From assembly GCA_963695375.1 (NCBI GenBank), contig OY968767.1:2294001-2358000 (forward strand): a DNA stretch of 64,000 nucleotides. The letters run 5' to 3'. Of this stretch, positions 32,484 through 40,010 are shown in pieces. The position numbers and the translations under genes were made by a program. The notes under the pieces are model-generated. The model searched no databases, was not told the DNA's origin, and saw only the letters and a program-made list of their open reading frames with translations. This DNA is from JACCVL01 sp963695375. Its GTDB lineage: Bacteria > Actinomycetota > Actinomycetes > Propionibacteriales > Nocardioidaceae. The stretch's first letter is position 1; every line of letters starts with the position of its first letter.

Positions 32484-32889
32484 CCGCGGCCGAAAACGCG
32501 GTCGGGACATTGGGTGAACCGAGCCTGTCGCTGACCTGCACAGACGTGGATACGCGCAGGTCAGAGCGCTGTTGACACCCCCTCGACGGCTCGGCAGCAT
32601 CTGTCACGTCCTCCCTCGAGGGTTCGACCGGCCAGCAGCTTGGACGGGCACGTGAGCGGGTCTCGATCCGCGGTCGCGCCACACGTGCCAGGTCCGCGCC
32701 GCGCGGTCGGTCGACGGGGTGGTACGCGCGGGGAGCCTCCGTGGCCAGTAGACAACGGTCCGTGGGCTCGCACCCGGCGAGCACACGATCGGTCCGAAGG
32801 TCGTGCAGCTCCCCGCGCGCCCGCCCCCATGTCCGAGGTTTGTCATGATGGGTGCGACCCGTTCCCGCCGTCGCACCTGGAGCATCCGC
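32484..32889. other. 406-bp gap before lnt with an inverted repeat and a possible promoter
   Basis: No coding frame with recognisable protein sequence was found on either strand. It holds a 9-bp inverted repeat, CTGACCTGC (32531-32539) and GCAGGTCAG (32556-32564) with 16 nt between, and TTGACA at 32572-32577, a perfect -35 hexamer. No good -10 follows at 17 nt (CAGCAT is weak). GGAG at 32879-32882 is the ribosome-binding site of lnt. An upstream leader or small RNA is possible but not shown. Confidence 0.45.
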
Positions 32890-34485
32890 ATGGCCCTGCC
32901 CGCCCGGCTGGCGCTTGCCCTGGCGGCCGGTGTGGCGGCCGGGCTGGCCTACCCGCCGTTCGGCTTCTGGTGGCTGCTGCTGCCCGCCCTGGCCGCGCTG
33001 CTCGGCGTGTTGCAGGGCCAGTCGGCGCGCCGCGGTGCGGTCCTCGGCCTGGCCTTCGGGCTCGGCTACTTCGGGCTGCTGCTGCCCTGGCTGCGGGCGA
33101 TCGGCGTCGACGCCTGGCTGGCGCTGTCGGTGCTGGAGGCGCTGTTCCTCGCTGCCTTCGGGGCAGCCGCCGCGGTCGTTCGGCCGTACCGGTGGTGGCC
33201 CCTGGCGACGGCAGGCCTGTGGGTCGCGGTCGAGCTGGCGCGCAGCCACGTCCCGTTCACGGGATTCCCGTGGGGCAGGCTCGCCTTCGCGCTCGCCGAC
33301 ACCGCGCTGCAGGACTACGTCCGCTATCTCGGCGTGCCGGCGCTCGGCGGCCTGGTGGTGCTCTGCGCGGCCGGCCTGTGGGGTGGTGCGCTCCGGCTGC
33401 GAGCCGCCCCGGTGACCGCCGTGGCCGGCTGGGCGGCCGTGGCGGCGGTGCTCGCCGTCGGGCCGCTGCTTCCCACCGGGCCGGCCGGGGCGACCGACGA
33501 GCTCCGGGTGGCAGCCGTCCAGGGCGGCATCCCGGGGACGGGAGCAGACGGCATCGGCGAGCAGCGGGAGGTGGTGGACAACCACGTCGACGCCACGCTC
33601 GGCTACGCCGACGACGTGCGGTCCGGCCGGGCCGCTGCGGCCGAGGTCGTGATCTGGCCGGAGAACTCCACCGACATCGATCCGTTCGCCGACCGCGAGA
33701 CCTACGCCGCGATCGACGCGGCGGTGAGCGCGGTCGGGGTGCCGGTTCTGGTGGGGGCGTTGACGGCAGGCTCCGAGCCGGACCTGCTCCGGAACGTCGG
33801 CCTGGTGTGGACGCCGGGCACCGGCCCCGGGGACAGCTACGTCAAGCGCAACCTGGTCCCGTTCGGCGAGTACGTCCCGCTTCGGGACCAGCTGGCGCCG
33901 TTGATCGGCCGGTTGGACGAGATCCCGCGGGACTTCGAGGCGGGGGACGAGCCCGGTGTGCTGGACCTCGGACCGGTCGTCATCGCCGACGCGATGTGCT
34001 ACGACGTGGCGTTCGACGGTGTCGTCGCCCCCGCCGTCCGCGCCGGGGCGGAGCTGCTCGTCGTGCAGACCAACAACGCCACCTACCGTGCCACCGGCCA
34101 GCCCGACCAGCAGTTCGCGATCTCGCGGATGCGCGCGATCGAGGCGGGCCGCGACCTGGTGGTCGCGTCGACCAACGGGATCAGCGGCATCGTCGCGGCC
34201 GACGGCACCGTCGTCAGCCGCTCCCGGACCAACGACGCGGAGGTGCTCACCGGCACCGTCCGGCTGGCCGCCGGCATCACCCCGGCGGTCCGGCTCGGTG
34301 CCTGGTTCGAGCGCGGTCTGGTGGCGGCCGGCCTGCTCGGGCTGGCCGCCGCCGCGCTGGCGGGTCCGCGCCGGCGGCGCGCCGCCTCGCAGCCGGCGGA
34401 CGACGACCGGGACGCACCGCGGTCCGGCCCGCCCGCGGAGTCCCGGCAGCCGGTGCCCAGCGGTACGCCCGGGGGTGTCGGGTGA
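32890..34485 (+). CDS. lnt: Apolipoprotein N-acyltransferase Lnt
   Basis: Membrane enzyme that adds the third acyl chain to the N-terminal Cys of lipoproteins. The 531 residues start with about six TM helices (residues 1-195), followed by a nitrilase-like domain and a final TM helix. The catalytic triad is visible as Glu258 in VIWPENSTD, Lys319 in YVKRNLVPFGEY and Cys370 in ADAMCYDVAF. ATG at 32890 has GGAG 7 nt upstream. Earlier starts at 32845 and 32848 would add a basic N-terminus. The stop overlaps the ppm GTG by 4 bp. Lnt and Ppm are often adjacent or fused in actinobacteria. The two FKBP lipoproteins at 8-10 kb are likely substrates. Confidence 0.93.
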   Translation: MALPARLALALAAGVAAGLAYPPFGFWWLLLPALAALLGVLQGQSARRGAVLGLAFGLGYFGLLLPWLRAIGVDAWLALSVLEALFLAAFGAAAAVVRPYRWWPLATAGLWVAVELARSHVPFTGFPWGRLAFALADTALQDYVRYLGVPALGGLVVLCAAGLWGGALRLRAAPVTAVAGWAAVAAVLAVGPLLPTGPAGATDELRVAAVQGGIPGTGADGIGEQREVVDNHVDATLGYADDVRSGRAAAAEVVIWPENSTDIDPFADRETYAAIDAAVSAVGVPVLVGALTAGSEPDLLRNVGLVWTPGTGPGDSYVKRNLVPFGEYVPLRDQLAPLIGRLDEIPRDFEAGDEPGVLDLGPVVIADAMCYDVAFDGVVAPAVRAGAELLVVQTNNATYRATGQPDQQFAISRMRAIEAGRDLVVASTNGISGIVAADGTVVSRSRTNDAEVLTGTVRLAAGITPAVRLGAWFERGLVAAGLLGLAAAALAGPRRRRAASQPADDDRDAPRSGPPAESRQPVPSGTPGGVG

Positions 34486-35234
34486 GCGCCGTGCTGGTGG
34501 TGATCCCCACCTACGACGAGGCACACACGATCACGGGCGTCGTGCGCGGGGTGCGTGCCGAGGTGCCCGACGCCGACGTGCTGGTGGTCGACGACGGCTC
34601 GCCGGACGGCACCGGCGCGATCGCCGACGCGCTCGCCGAGGACGACGCGCACGTGCGCGTGCTGCACCGGCCCGGGAAGCAGGGTCTGGGGCCGGCGTAC
34701 CAAGCCGGGTTCGGGTGGGGGTTGTCGCGGGGCTACGACGTGCTGGCCCAGATGGACGCCGACGGCTCGCACCGCCCGGAGCACCTGCCGGCGCTGCTCG
34801 CCGTGCTGCGGGAGGACCGGACCGGGGGAGTGGGGCTCGTGGTCGGCTCCCGCTGGGTGCGCGGCGGCCGAGTGGTGGACTGGCCGTGGCACCGGCTGGC
34901 GCTGTCCCGCGGGGGCAACACCTATGCCCGGCTCGCGCTCGGCATCGGCGTGCGGGACGCGACGGCCGGCTTCCGGGCCTACCGACGCAGCGCGCTGGCC
35001 GCCATCGACCTGGACGCCGTCGGGTCCCGCGGCTACTGCTTCCAGGTGGACCTGCTGCGCCGGGTCGTGGACGCCGGTGTCGGCGTCGAGGAGGTCCCGA
35101 TCAGCTTCGCGGAGCGAGCCGCCGGCGAGTCGAAGATGTCGGTGCCGATCGTCGTCGAGGCGCTCTGGCGGGTCACCCGCTGGGGCGCGCAGCGCCGCGT
35201 CCGGGGCCTCAAGAGCCGGATCGGCAGGGCCTGA
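34482..35234 (+). CDS. Polyprenol monophosphomannose synthase (Ppm1-like, GT2)
   Basis: Family 2 glycosyltransferase of 250 residues that moves mannose from GDP-mannose to polyprenyl phosphate, the donor for lipoglycan and protein O-mannosylation. It has the nucleotide-binding start VVIPTYDEAHTI, LVVDDGSPDGTG, the metal motif QMDADGSHRPE (Asp92, Asp94), GSRWVRGG and a late SKMSVPIVVEALWRVT segment typical of dolichol-phosphate mannosyltransferases. It lacks TM helices, so it probably relies on the neighbouring Lnt or the membrane surface. GTG at 34482 overlaps the lnt stop. fxsA follows after 2 bp. Confidence 0.92.
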   Translation: MSAVLVVIPTYDEAHTITGVVRGVRAEVPDADVLVVDDGSPDGTGAIADALAEDDAHVRVLHRPGKQGLGPAYQAGFGWGLSRGYDVLAQMDADGSHRPEHLPALLAVLREDRTGGVGLVVGSRWVRGGRVVDWPWHRLALSRGGNTYARLALGIGVRDATAGFRAYRRSALAAIDLDAVGSRGYCFQVDLLRRVVDAGVGVEEVPISFAERAAGESKMSVPIVVEALWRVTRWGAQRRVRGLKSRIGRA

Positions 35235-35236
35235 GC

Positions 35237-35656
35237 ATGGCCCGCTGGCTCCTGGTGGCCTTCCTCGTGACGCCGATCGTCGAGATCGCGGTGATCATCC
35301 AGGTCGGCCACGCCATCGGCGCCTGGCCGACGGTCGCGCTGCTCGTGGCGGAGAGCCTGCTCGGTGCCTGGCTGGTCCGCCGGGAGGGCCGCCGGGCCTG
35401 GCAGAACCTGCGCGCCCTGCTGTCGGCAGGCGCGTCACCCGAGGTGGCACTGACCGACGCCGGGCTGGTGCTGGTGGGCGGGACGCTGCTGCTGACCCCC
35501 GGCTTCGTGACCGACGTGGTCGGGTTCGGCTGCCTGCTCCCGCTGACCCGGCCGCTGGCTCGTCGGCTGGTCACGGCCGCGCTGGTGCGGCGCGCCCAGC
35601 GCTCCGCCCGGGTCCGGCTCGTCGACCAGCGACGGGTGGACCGGCCGGGCGACTGA
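35237..35656 (+). CDS. fxsA: FxsA family membrane protein
   Basis: Small cytoplasmic-membrane protein of 139 residues. The hydrophobic start RWLLVAFLVTPIVEIAVIIQ and the segment PTVALLVAESLLGAWLVRREG are characteristic of the FxsA family, followed by LTPGFVTDVVGFGCLLPLTRP and a basic cytoplasmic tail. FxsA in E. coli affects phage T7 exclusion by the F plasmid; its normal role is unclear. ATG at 35237 is 2 bp after the ppm stop, so it ends the lnt-ppm-fxsA unit. It converges on rbpA with 8 bp between stops. Confidence 0.9.
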   Translation: MARWLLVAFLVTPIVEIAVIIQVGHAIGAWPTVALLVAESLLGAWLVRREGRRAWQNLRALLSAGASPEVALTDAGLVLVGGTLLLTPGFVTDVVGFGCLLPLTRPLARRLVTAALVRRAQRSARVRLVDQRRVDRPGD

Positions 35657-35664
35657 GGCTGGCG

Positions 35665-36048
35665 TCAGGCCGAGCGCTTGGCGGTGCGGCGAGCGCGGTG
35701 CAGATGGGCCGGCCCGATCTCACCGGCGCGGAGCAGCTCCAGCCGCTCGGTGAGGATGTCCTCCAGCTCCGGGATGGAGCGTCGCTCGCGCAGCATGTCC
35801 CAGTGGGTGCGCGCGGGCTTGACGGCCTTCTCCTCCACCTGGCCGCCGTCGCGACGCAGGCTCTTGGCCCCGCAGCGCGGACACTCCCAGATCGCCGGGA
35901 CCTCCGCCTCCTCGGCGAGGGTCAGCGTGAACGAGTGGCCCTGTGCGCAGTCGTAGTCGACCTGCGTCCGTGGCGCCATCTCGACGCCGCGTTCGTCCTC
36001 GAAGCTCTGCGTGCCCAAACGGGTGCCGCGAAGTGCGCGGTCGGACAT
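35665..36048 (-). CDS. rbpA: RNA polymerase-binding protein RbpA
   Basis: Actinobacterial factor that binds the primary sigma factor and stabilises the open promoter complex. The 127 residues have a tail (RALRGTRLGTQSFEDERGVE), a small core with zinc-type ligands Cys34, His38, Cys56 and Cys59, a basic linker, and the sigma-interaction domain RRSIPELEDILTERLELLR. ATG at 36048 has a strong AAGGAGGG 8-9 nt upstream. A SigR-type promoter sits at 36122-36148, in keeping with control of rbpA by SigR in Streptomyces coelicolor, so disulfide stress should raise its level. Confidence 0.96.
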   Translation of the reverse strand: MSDRALRGTRLGTQSFEDERGVEMAPRTQVDYDCAQGHSFTLTLAEEAEVPAIWECPRCGAKSLRRDGGQVEEKAVKPARTHWDMLRERRSIPELEDILTERLELLRAGEIGPAHLHRARRTAKRSA

Positions 36049-36121
36049 ATGCGTGGCCCTCCTTCTGCGTCGCTCGTGGTCCCGTTGGTGGTTCGAGGCA
36101 TGGGGGGCCTCCGGATTGCTC

Positions 36122-36148
36122 AACGACCGACAACCGCCCAAGATTCCC
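36122..36148 (-). promoter_or_regulatory. SigR/SigH-type promoter of rbpA
   Basis: On the minus strand GGGAAT is followed by exactly 18 nt and then GTT, the SigR consensus GGAAT-N18-GTT. The -10 part lies about 74 nt before the rbpA ATG. Confidence 0.7.
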
Positions 36149-36170
36149 AGATTGCGGCTTACCGGTGCGA

Positions 36171-38384
36171 TCAGACGACCCTCGGTGGCTGGTTCCCCGC
36201 CTCGATGATGGCGCGTCTGGGGTCGACGCGCAGCAACAGCACCAGCCCGACCAGGAAGAAGACCACCAGCGCCGCGATGGCCGGCCGGTACGAGCCGGCC
36301 CACTGGTGCACCAGACCGAAGACCAGGGTGCCGAGCCAGCTGGTGCCGCGCTCACCGGCCTGGTAGAGGCTGAAGTACTCCGCCTCCCGCCCCGGGGGGA
36401 TCAGCTGGCTGAAGAAGGACCGGGACAGCGCCTGGGTGCCGCCGAGCACCAACCCGATCGCCGCGGCGAGGGCGAGGAACGGCACCAGCTCGCCCGCGGG
36501 CAGGAAGAAGCCGACGCAGACCACCGCGATCCAGACACCCAGCCCCGCGAGGATGGTGCGCCGGCTGCCGACCCGGGCCGCCACCCGGCCGAAGAGCAGC
36601 GCGCCGCCGAAGGCCACGAACTGGACCATCAGGATGGTCGCGATCAGCGCACCGGTGTCAATTCCGAGCTGCTTGTCCCCGTAGACGCTGGCTGTCCCGA
36701 TCACCGTCTGGATGCCGTCGTTGTAGAACAGGTAGGCCACCAAGAACGTCAGCGTGCCCGGATACGCCCGCGCCTCGCGCAGGGTGGTGGCCAGCTGTCC
36801 GAATCCTCCCCGGACGACCCCGCCGGTCTGGGGCACGACCCCGCGGGGCGGGCGGTCCCGCAGCCGCAGGTAGGGGATCACCGTGAAGGCCGCCCACCAC
36901 AGCCCCGCCGAGGCCAGGCTGATCCGCACCGCGGCGGCCGTGGTCAGTCCCAGCGCGTCGTGAGCGGTGACCAGCGCCAGGTTGGCGGCCAGCACCAGCC
37001 CGCCGCCGAGGTAGCCGAACGCCCAGGCGCGGGAGGAGACGTCGTCCCGCTCGTCGGGCGAGGCGATCTCGCACAGCACGGCGTCGTAGACCACCAGGCT
37101 GCAGCCGAGCGAGATGTTGGCCACCACCAGCAGCACGGCGCCGAGCTCCCAGTTGCCGCCGGACACCAGACACATCGCCGTGGCCGCCGCGGCACCGGTC
37201 CAGGCGAAGCCGCCCAGGAGTCGGCGCTTGGACCGGCTGCGGTCGGCCAGCGCGCCGACGACCGGCAGCACCAGCGCGGACAGCACCGTGGCGAAGGTGA
37301 TCACGTAGAACACCAGCGATCCCGGGGACACCACGACGAAGAGCACGCTCAGGTCCCGAGTACACGGCGCCGCGGCCGTCCCGGCCCGGCCACAGGCCGC
37401 CACCTCCGCCACGCTGGTGAGGTACGGGGCGAACAGCACCGTCCCGATCGTCGTCACGTAGGCGGAGTTGGCCCAGTCGTACCAGGACCAGGCGCGCTGC
37501 TCGGCCCGCCGGGCCGCCGCCGAGGTGGCCGACTCGGCCCCGGCTGCCGCGCTCACCGCTCCGACCTCCTGGTGTCCTCCCCCGGCACCCCCGGCACCCC
37601 CGGCACCCCCGGCACGGAGCAGCGCGGCCAGCCGGTCGGTGCGGTCGGTGATCAGCCCGTCCGCGCCGAGGTCGAGCATCGTGCGCATCGTGGCCGTGTC
37701 GTCCACCCCCCACACGTGCACCTGCAGACCGAGCGCGTGCGCGTGCCGCACCAGCGCGGCGGTCGTCACGGTGACGCCGCGGGAGCGCAGCGGCACCTGC
37801 GCGGCGATCGCGCCGCCGCGGGCCGCTCGGGCCCGCAGCAGCCGGGTGGGCCCCAGCCGCAGCAGCGCCACCTCACCGCTCGCACACGAGGTGGCCACCG
37901 TCGGTCCCGCGAGCCGGCGGATCCGCCTCATCCGCCGATCGGAGAACGTCGCCAGGCACACCCGCCGCTCCGCACCGGCGCCGTGGATGGCCGCCAGGGT
38001 CGGCGCGGTCGCGTCGTCGCTCTTCACGTCGATGTTCAGCCGGACGTCGGGGAAGGCGGCCAGCGTCTCCTCCAGCCGGGCCACCGGCTCGCGGCCGCCG
38101 ACCCGCAGCTCGGACAGCTGTCGCCAGGTCAGGTCCGACACCCGGGCCGACACCCCGCACAACCGATCCAGCCGCTCGTCGTGGACGAGCACCGCTACGC
38201 CGTCGCTGCTCGCCCGCACGTCGGTCTCGAGGTAGCCGTACCCGAGCGCCACCGCGGTCTCGAAGGCCCGCAACGTGTTCTCGATCCCCACGTTGGCCGC
38301 GTGTCCGGCGCCACCGCGGTGCGCCATCGCCAGCGGCAGCGGCCCGTCCAGGAACGGATGCGTCGACCGTCCGGCTGCGGGCAC
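36171..38384 (-). CDS. Continuous reading frame: glycerophosphodiester phosphodiesterase domain joined to an MFS (UMF1-type) transporter
   Basis: One open frame of 737 residues from GTG 38384. Residues about 20-250 are a GDPD domain: MAHRGGAGH with the first His, the ENT and LETDVRASSDG metal motif, HDERLDR with the second His, NIDVKSD and a final VHVWGVDDTATM strand. A Gly/Ala linker coded by three 9-bp repeats follows. Residues about 277-737 are an MFS transporter of about 12 TM helices with AWSWYDWANSAYVTTIGTV, the start of UMF1/Atg22-like proteins. There is no stop between the two. A strong internal ribosome site (37554-37570) could also make the transporter alone (461 residues). Both products are possible; separate genes are normal in relatives. 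Confidence 0.8.
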   Translation of the reverse strand: MPAAGRSTHPFLDGPLPLAMAHRGGAGHAANVGIENTLRAFETAVALGYGYLETDVRASSDGVAVLVHDERLDRLCGVSARVSDLTWRQLSELRVGGREPVARLEETLAAFPDVRLNIDVKSDDATAPTLAAIHGAGAERRVCLATFSDRRMRRIRRLAGPTVATSCASGEVALLRLGPTRLLRARAARGGAIAAQVPLRSRGVTVTTAALVRHAHALGLQVHVWGVDDTATMRTMLDLGADGLITDRTDRLAALLRAGGAGGAGGAGGGHQEVGAVSAAAGAESATSAAARRAEQRAWSWYDWANSAYVTTIGTVLFAPYLTSVAEVAACGRAGTAAAPCTRDLSVLFVVVSPGSLVFYVITFATVLSALVLPVVGALADRSRSKRRLLGGFAWTGAAAATAMCLVSGGNWELGAVLLVVANISLGCSLVVYDAVLCEIASPDERDDVSSRAWAFGYLGGGLVLAANLALVTAHDALGLTTAAAVRISLASAGLWWAAFTVIPYLRLRDRPPRGVVPQTGGVVRGGFGQLATTLREARAYPGTLTFLVAYLFYNDGIQTVIGTASVYGDKQLGIDTGALIATILMVQFVAFGGALLFGRVAARVGSRRTILAGLGVWIAVVCVGFFLPAGELVPFLALAAAIGLVLGGTQALSRSFFSQLIPPGREAEYFSLYQAGERGTSWLGTLVFGLVHQWAGSYRPAIAALVVFFLVGLVLLLRVDPRRAIIEAGNQPPRVV
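37554..37570 (-). promoter_or_regulatory. Internal ribosome-binding site and GTG start for the transporter part
   Basis: AGGAGG (37570-37565) stands 8 nt before an in-frame GTG (37556-37554) that begins VSAAAGAESATS, 23 residues before the first transporter motif. This is the best Shine-Dalgarno match in the region and would allow the transporter to be made separately. Confidence 0.6.
37584..37610 (-). repeat. Three 9-bp tandem repeats at the GDPD-MFS junction
   Basis: GGCACCCCC three times on the plus strand, plus a partial fourth copy. On the coding strand it reads as a Gly-Gly-Ala linker. Copy-number change would alter linker length but keep the frame. Confidence 0.85.
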
Positions 38385-38468
38385 CCGCCCAGTATCGCCA
38401 CCGGTGCCGTGCCGGGCGGCGTCCTGCCCCGCCGGGCGTGCCGGGCGGGACGGTGGCCGAGGACGGGT

Positions 38469-38474
38469 TACCGT
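38469..38474 (+). promoter_or_regulatory. Leaderless-type -10 box of the zinc-ribbon gene
   Basis: TACCGT ends 6 nt before the GTG at 38481. Confidence 0.45.
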
Positions 38475-38480
38475 GGCCAG

Positions 38481-38771
38481 GTGAGTGCCGACGAGCCCGG
38501 GACGATGACCTGCCCGTCCTGCCAACAGCCGATGCACGTGCACGACCGGATGCGTATCCCGGTCGCCCAGTGCGAGGGCTGCCGTGGCATCTTCCTGCCG
38601 CGGGCCAGCCTGGCCGACATGATCGAGACCGAGAACGACTGGCACGTCTCCCGCGGACCGAACACCCAGCCGCTGCCCCGCATCACGCCGGACATGGCCG
38701 CGCCGCCGCACACCCCGCCCACCGGTGCCACCCGGCGGGCCCGGTCGTTCATCGACGCGCTGTTCGGCTGA
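38481..38771 (+). CDS. TFIIB-type zinc-ribbon protein
   Basis: A 96-residue protein with an N-terminal zinc ribbon: CPSCQQPMHVHDR and AQCEGCRGIFLPRASL supply two CxxC pairs, the zf-TFIIB pattern found in small bacterial proteins. A short helix (LADMIETENDWHV) and a Pro-rich tail follow, ending in RRARSFIDALFG. GTG at 38481 lies 6 nt after a -10 box. It is divergent from the GDPD-MFS frame. The function of the family is unknown; binding of nucleic acid or protein is a guess. Confidence 0.85.
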   Translation: MSADEPGTMTCPSCQQPMHVHDRMRIPVAQCEGCRGIFLPRASLADMIETENDWHVSRGPNTQPLPRITPDMAAPPHTPPTGATRRARSFIDALFG

Positions 38772-38810
38772 GTCGGAGGCCGGGCGGCGTCCGCCCGCCG
38801 GGACCGGGCG

Positions 38811-40010
38811 TCAGCCGCCGGTCCACCACCCGCCCGGCCGGGCGTCGCACGGCCGTCCGGCGTGCACGTGCAGCCGGCCGGCGGCCGGTTCGGCCACCGC
38901 CACCGCCAGCGTCGCCGTGCGCTGGCCCAACGGGGCGTCGGGGAACCCGTGCACGCACACGCTGCGCGGCCCCAGATCGTGGCTGGCGAGCTCCTCGGCC
39001 ACCGCTTGCGCCGCGGTGCCGCCGGTCCCGGCGCTCTCCGACCGGGCGAGCCGGGCGACCCGGTCGAGTCGCTCCGGACTGGTGGAGGTCGGTGCCGGTG
39101 CGTCGGAGCCGGTGGGCACCTCGTCGGACACGAAGTGATTGGTGTGCGCCAGCCAACCCTGACCAGCCGAACGGCCCGGGGCCAGCACCGCGGGTCCGCC
39201 GGGGTGCAGCTCCAGGCTGCAGGCCGTCCAGTGGCCGGTCGTCGCGTCGGGTGCCGTCACGGTCACGGCCGCCGACGCGGTGGTCGTCGCAGCGCCGGCG
39301 ATCGCCAGCGCGTCCTCGGTGCAGCTCGCCTCGTCGAGCACCCGCCGGGCCACGACGTGCACCGGGACCCCACCGGTGCCGGTGTCGTCGCGGTGCCGCA
39401 GCGCGTTGAAGTGCACGCCCACCGCGCCCGCGGCGACCCCGTCCGCGGCGACCCCGTCCGCGGCGTGGCGGGCGGCATCGACCGACACCCCGATCTTGCC
39501 GACGATGCCGTACTCGGTGAGCGTGCGGACGGTGCGCCCGGTCGGCAGCCGCAGCGTCCACACGAACCACGAGTCCCGCAACGGGGTGTGCCAGTCCCAC
39601 GTCTGCGCGGTCAGCGGGCCGCCCCCCACAGGCAGCCGGACCAGCGTGGAACACTCGCTGACCGTCCCGCCGGGGAGCCGGCCGGCGGCGCGCAACCGCT
39701 GGTCACCGAGGGCGAGCAGCTCGCTGCGGGCGTTCAGCGCGCCGACCTGCCAGGGCGCGAGCCCGGCTCCGGCGGCGATGCCGGCGAGCTCGGTGCGCAG
39801 GTCGGCGCTGAAGGCCTCGATCGGGTCCAGCACCGCGGTCCCCACCTCGCGGACCTCGTCGTCGCTCACCGAGAACGCCCCCCACAGCTCCCGGTAGCGG
39901 CGCCACGTCTCCCGGATCTGGTCCGCGCAGGACTGGCCGAGGTCGAGGCCGCGCCCGTGCGGGTCGGTGGCGGCGGTCGTGTGGGTACGGACGCCGGGCT
40001 GGCGGGACAT
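38811..40010 (-). CDS. C45 family Ntn-type hydrolase/acyltransferase-like protein
   Basis: Protein of 399 residues like acyl-CoA:6-aminopenicillanic acid acyltransferase and carcinine hydrolase (peptidase C45). The likely nucleophile is Cys120 in GGTVSECSTL; in this family the chain is cut before that Cys to free it. The next part (LTAQTWDWHTPLRDSWFVW) is the usual strand-WDWH region. A 15-bp repeat near 39430-39459 gives GVAAD copies. ATG at 40010 shares its A with the stop of the upstream HTH-MurA gene, so the two are coupled. The natural substrate is unknown; an N-acyl amino acid or peptide is likely. Confidence 0.82.
   Translation of the reverse strand: MSRQPGVRTHTTAATDPHGRGLDLGQSCADQIRETWRRYRELWGAFSVSDDEVREVGTAVLDPIEAFSADLRTELAGIAAGAGLAPWQVGALNARSELLALGDQRLRAAGRLPGGTVSECSTLVRLPVGGGPLTAQTWDWHTPLRDSWFVWTLRLPTGRTVRTLTEYGIVGKIGVSVDAARHAADGVAADGVAAGAVGVHFNALRHRDDTGTGGVPVHVVARRVLDEASCTEDALAIAGAATTTASAAVTVTAPDATTGHWTACSLELHPGGPAVLAPGRSAGQGWLAHTNHFVSDEVPTGSDAPAPTSTSPERLDRVARLARSESAGTGGTAAQAVAEELASHDLGPRSVCVHGFPDAPLGQRTATLAVAVAEPAAGRLHVHAGRPCDARPGGWWTGG

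Noticed and set aside
38385..38711. Extension of the GDPD-MFS frame upstream to 38711
   Set aside because: It would run opposite the zinc-ribbon gene and has no family sequence; the GTG at 38384 lies close to the GDPD start.
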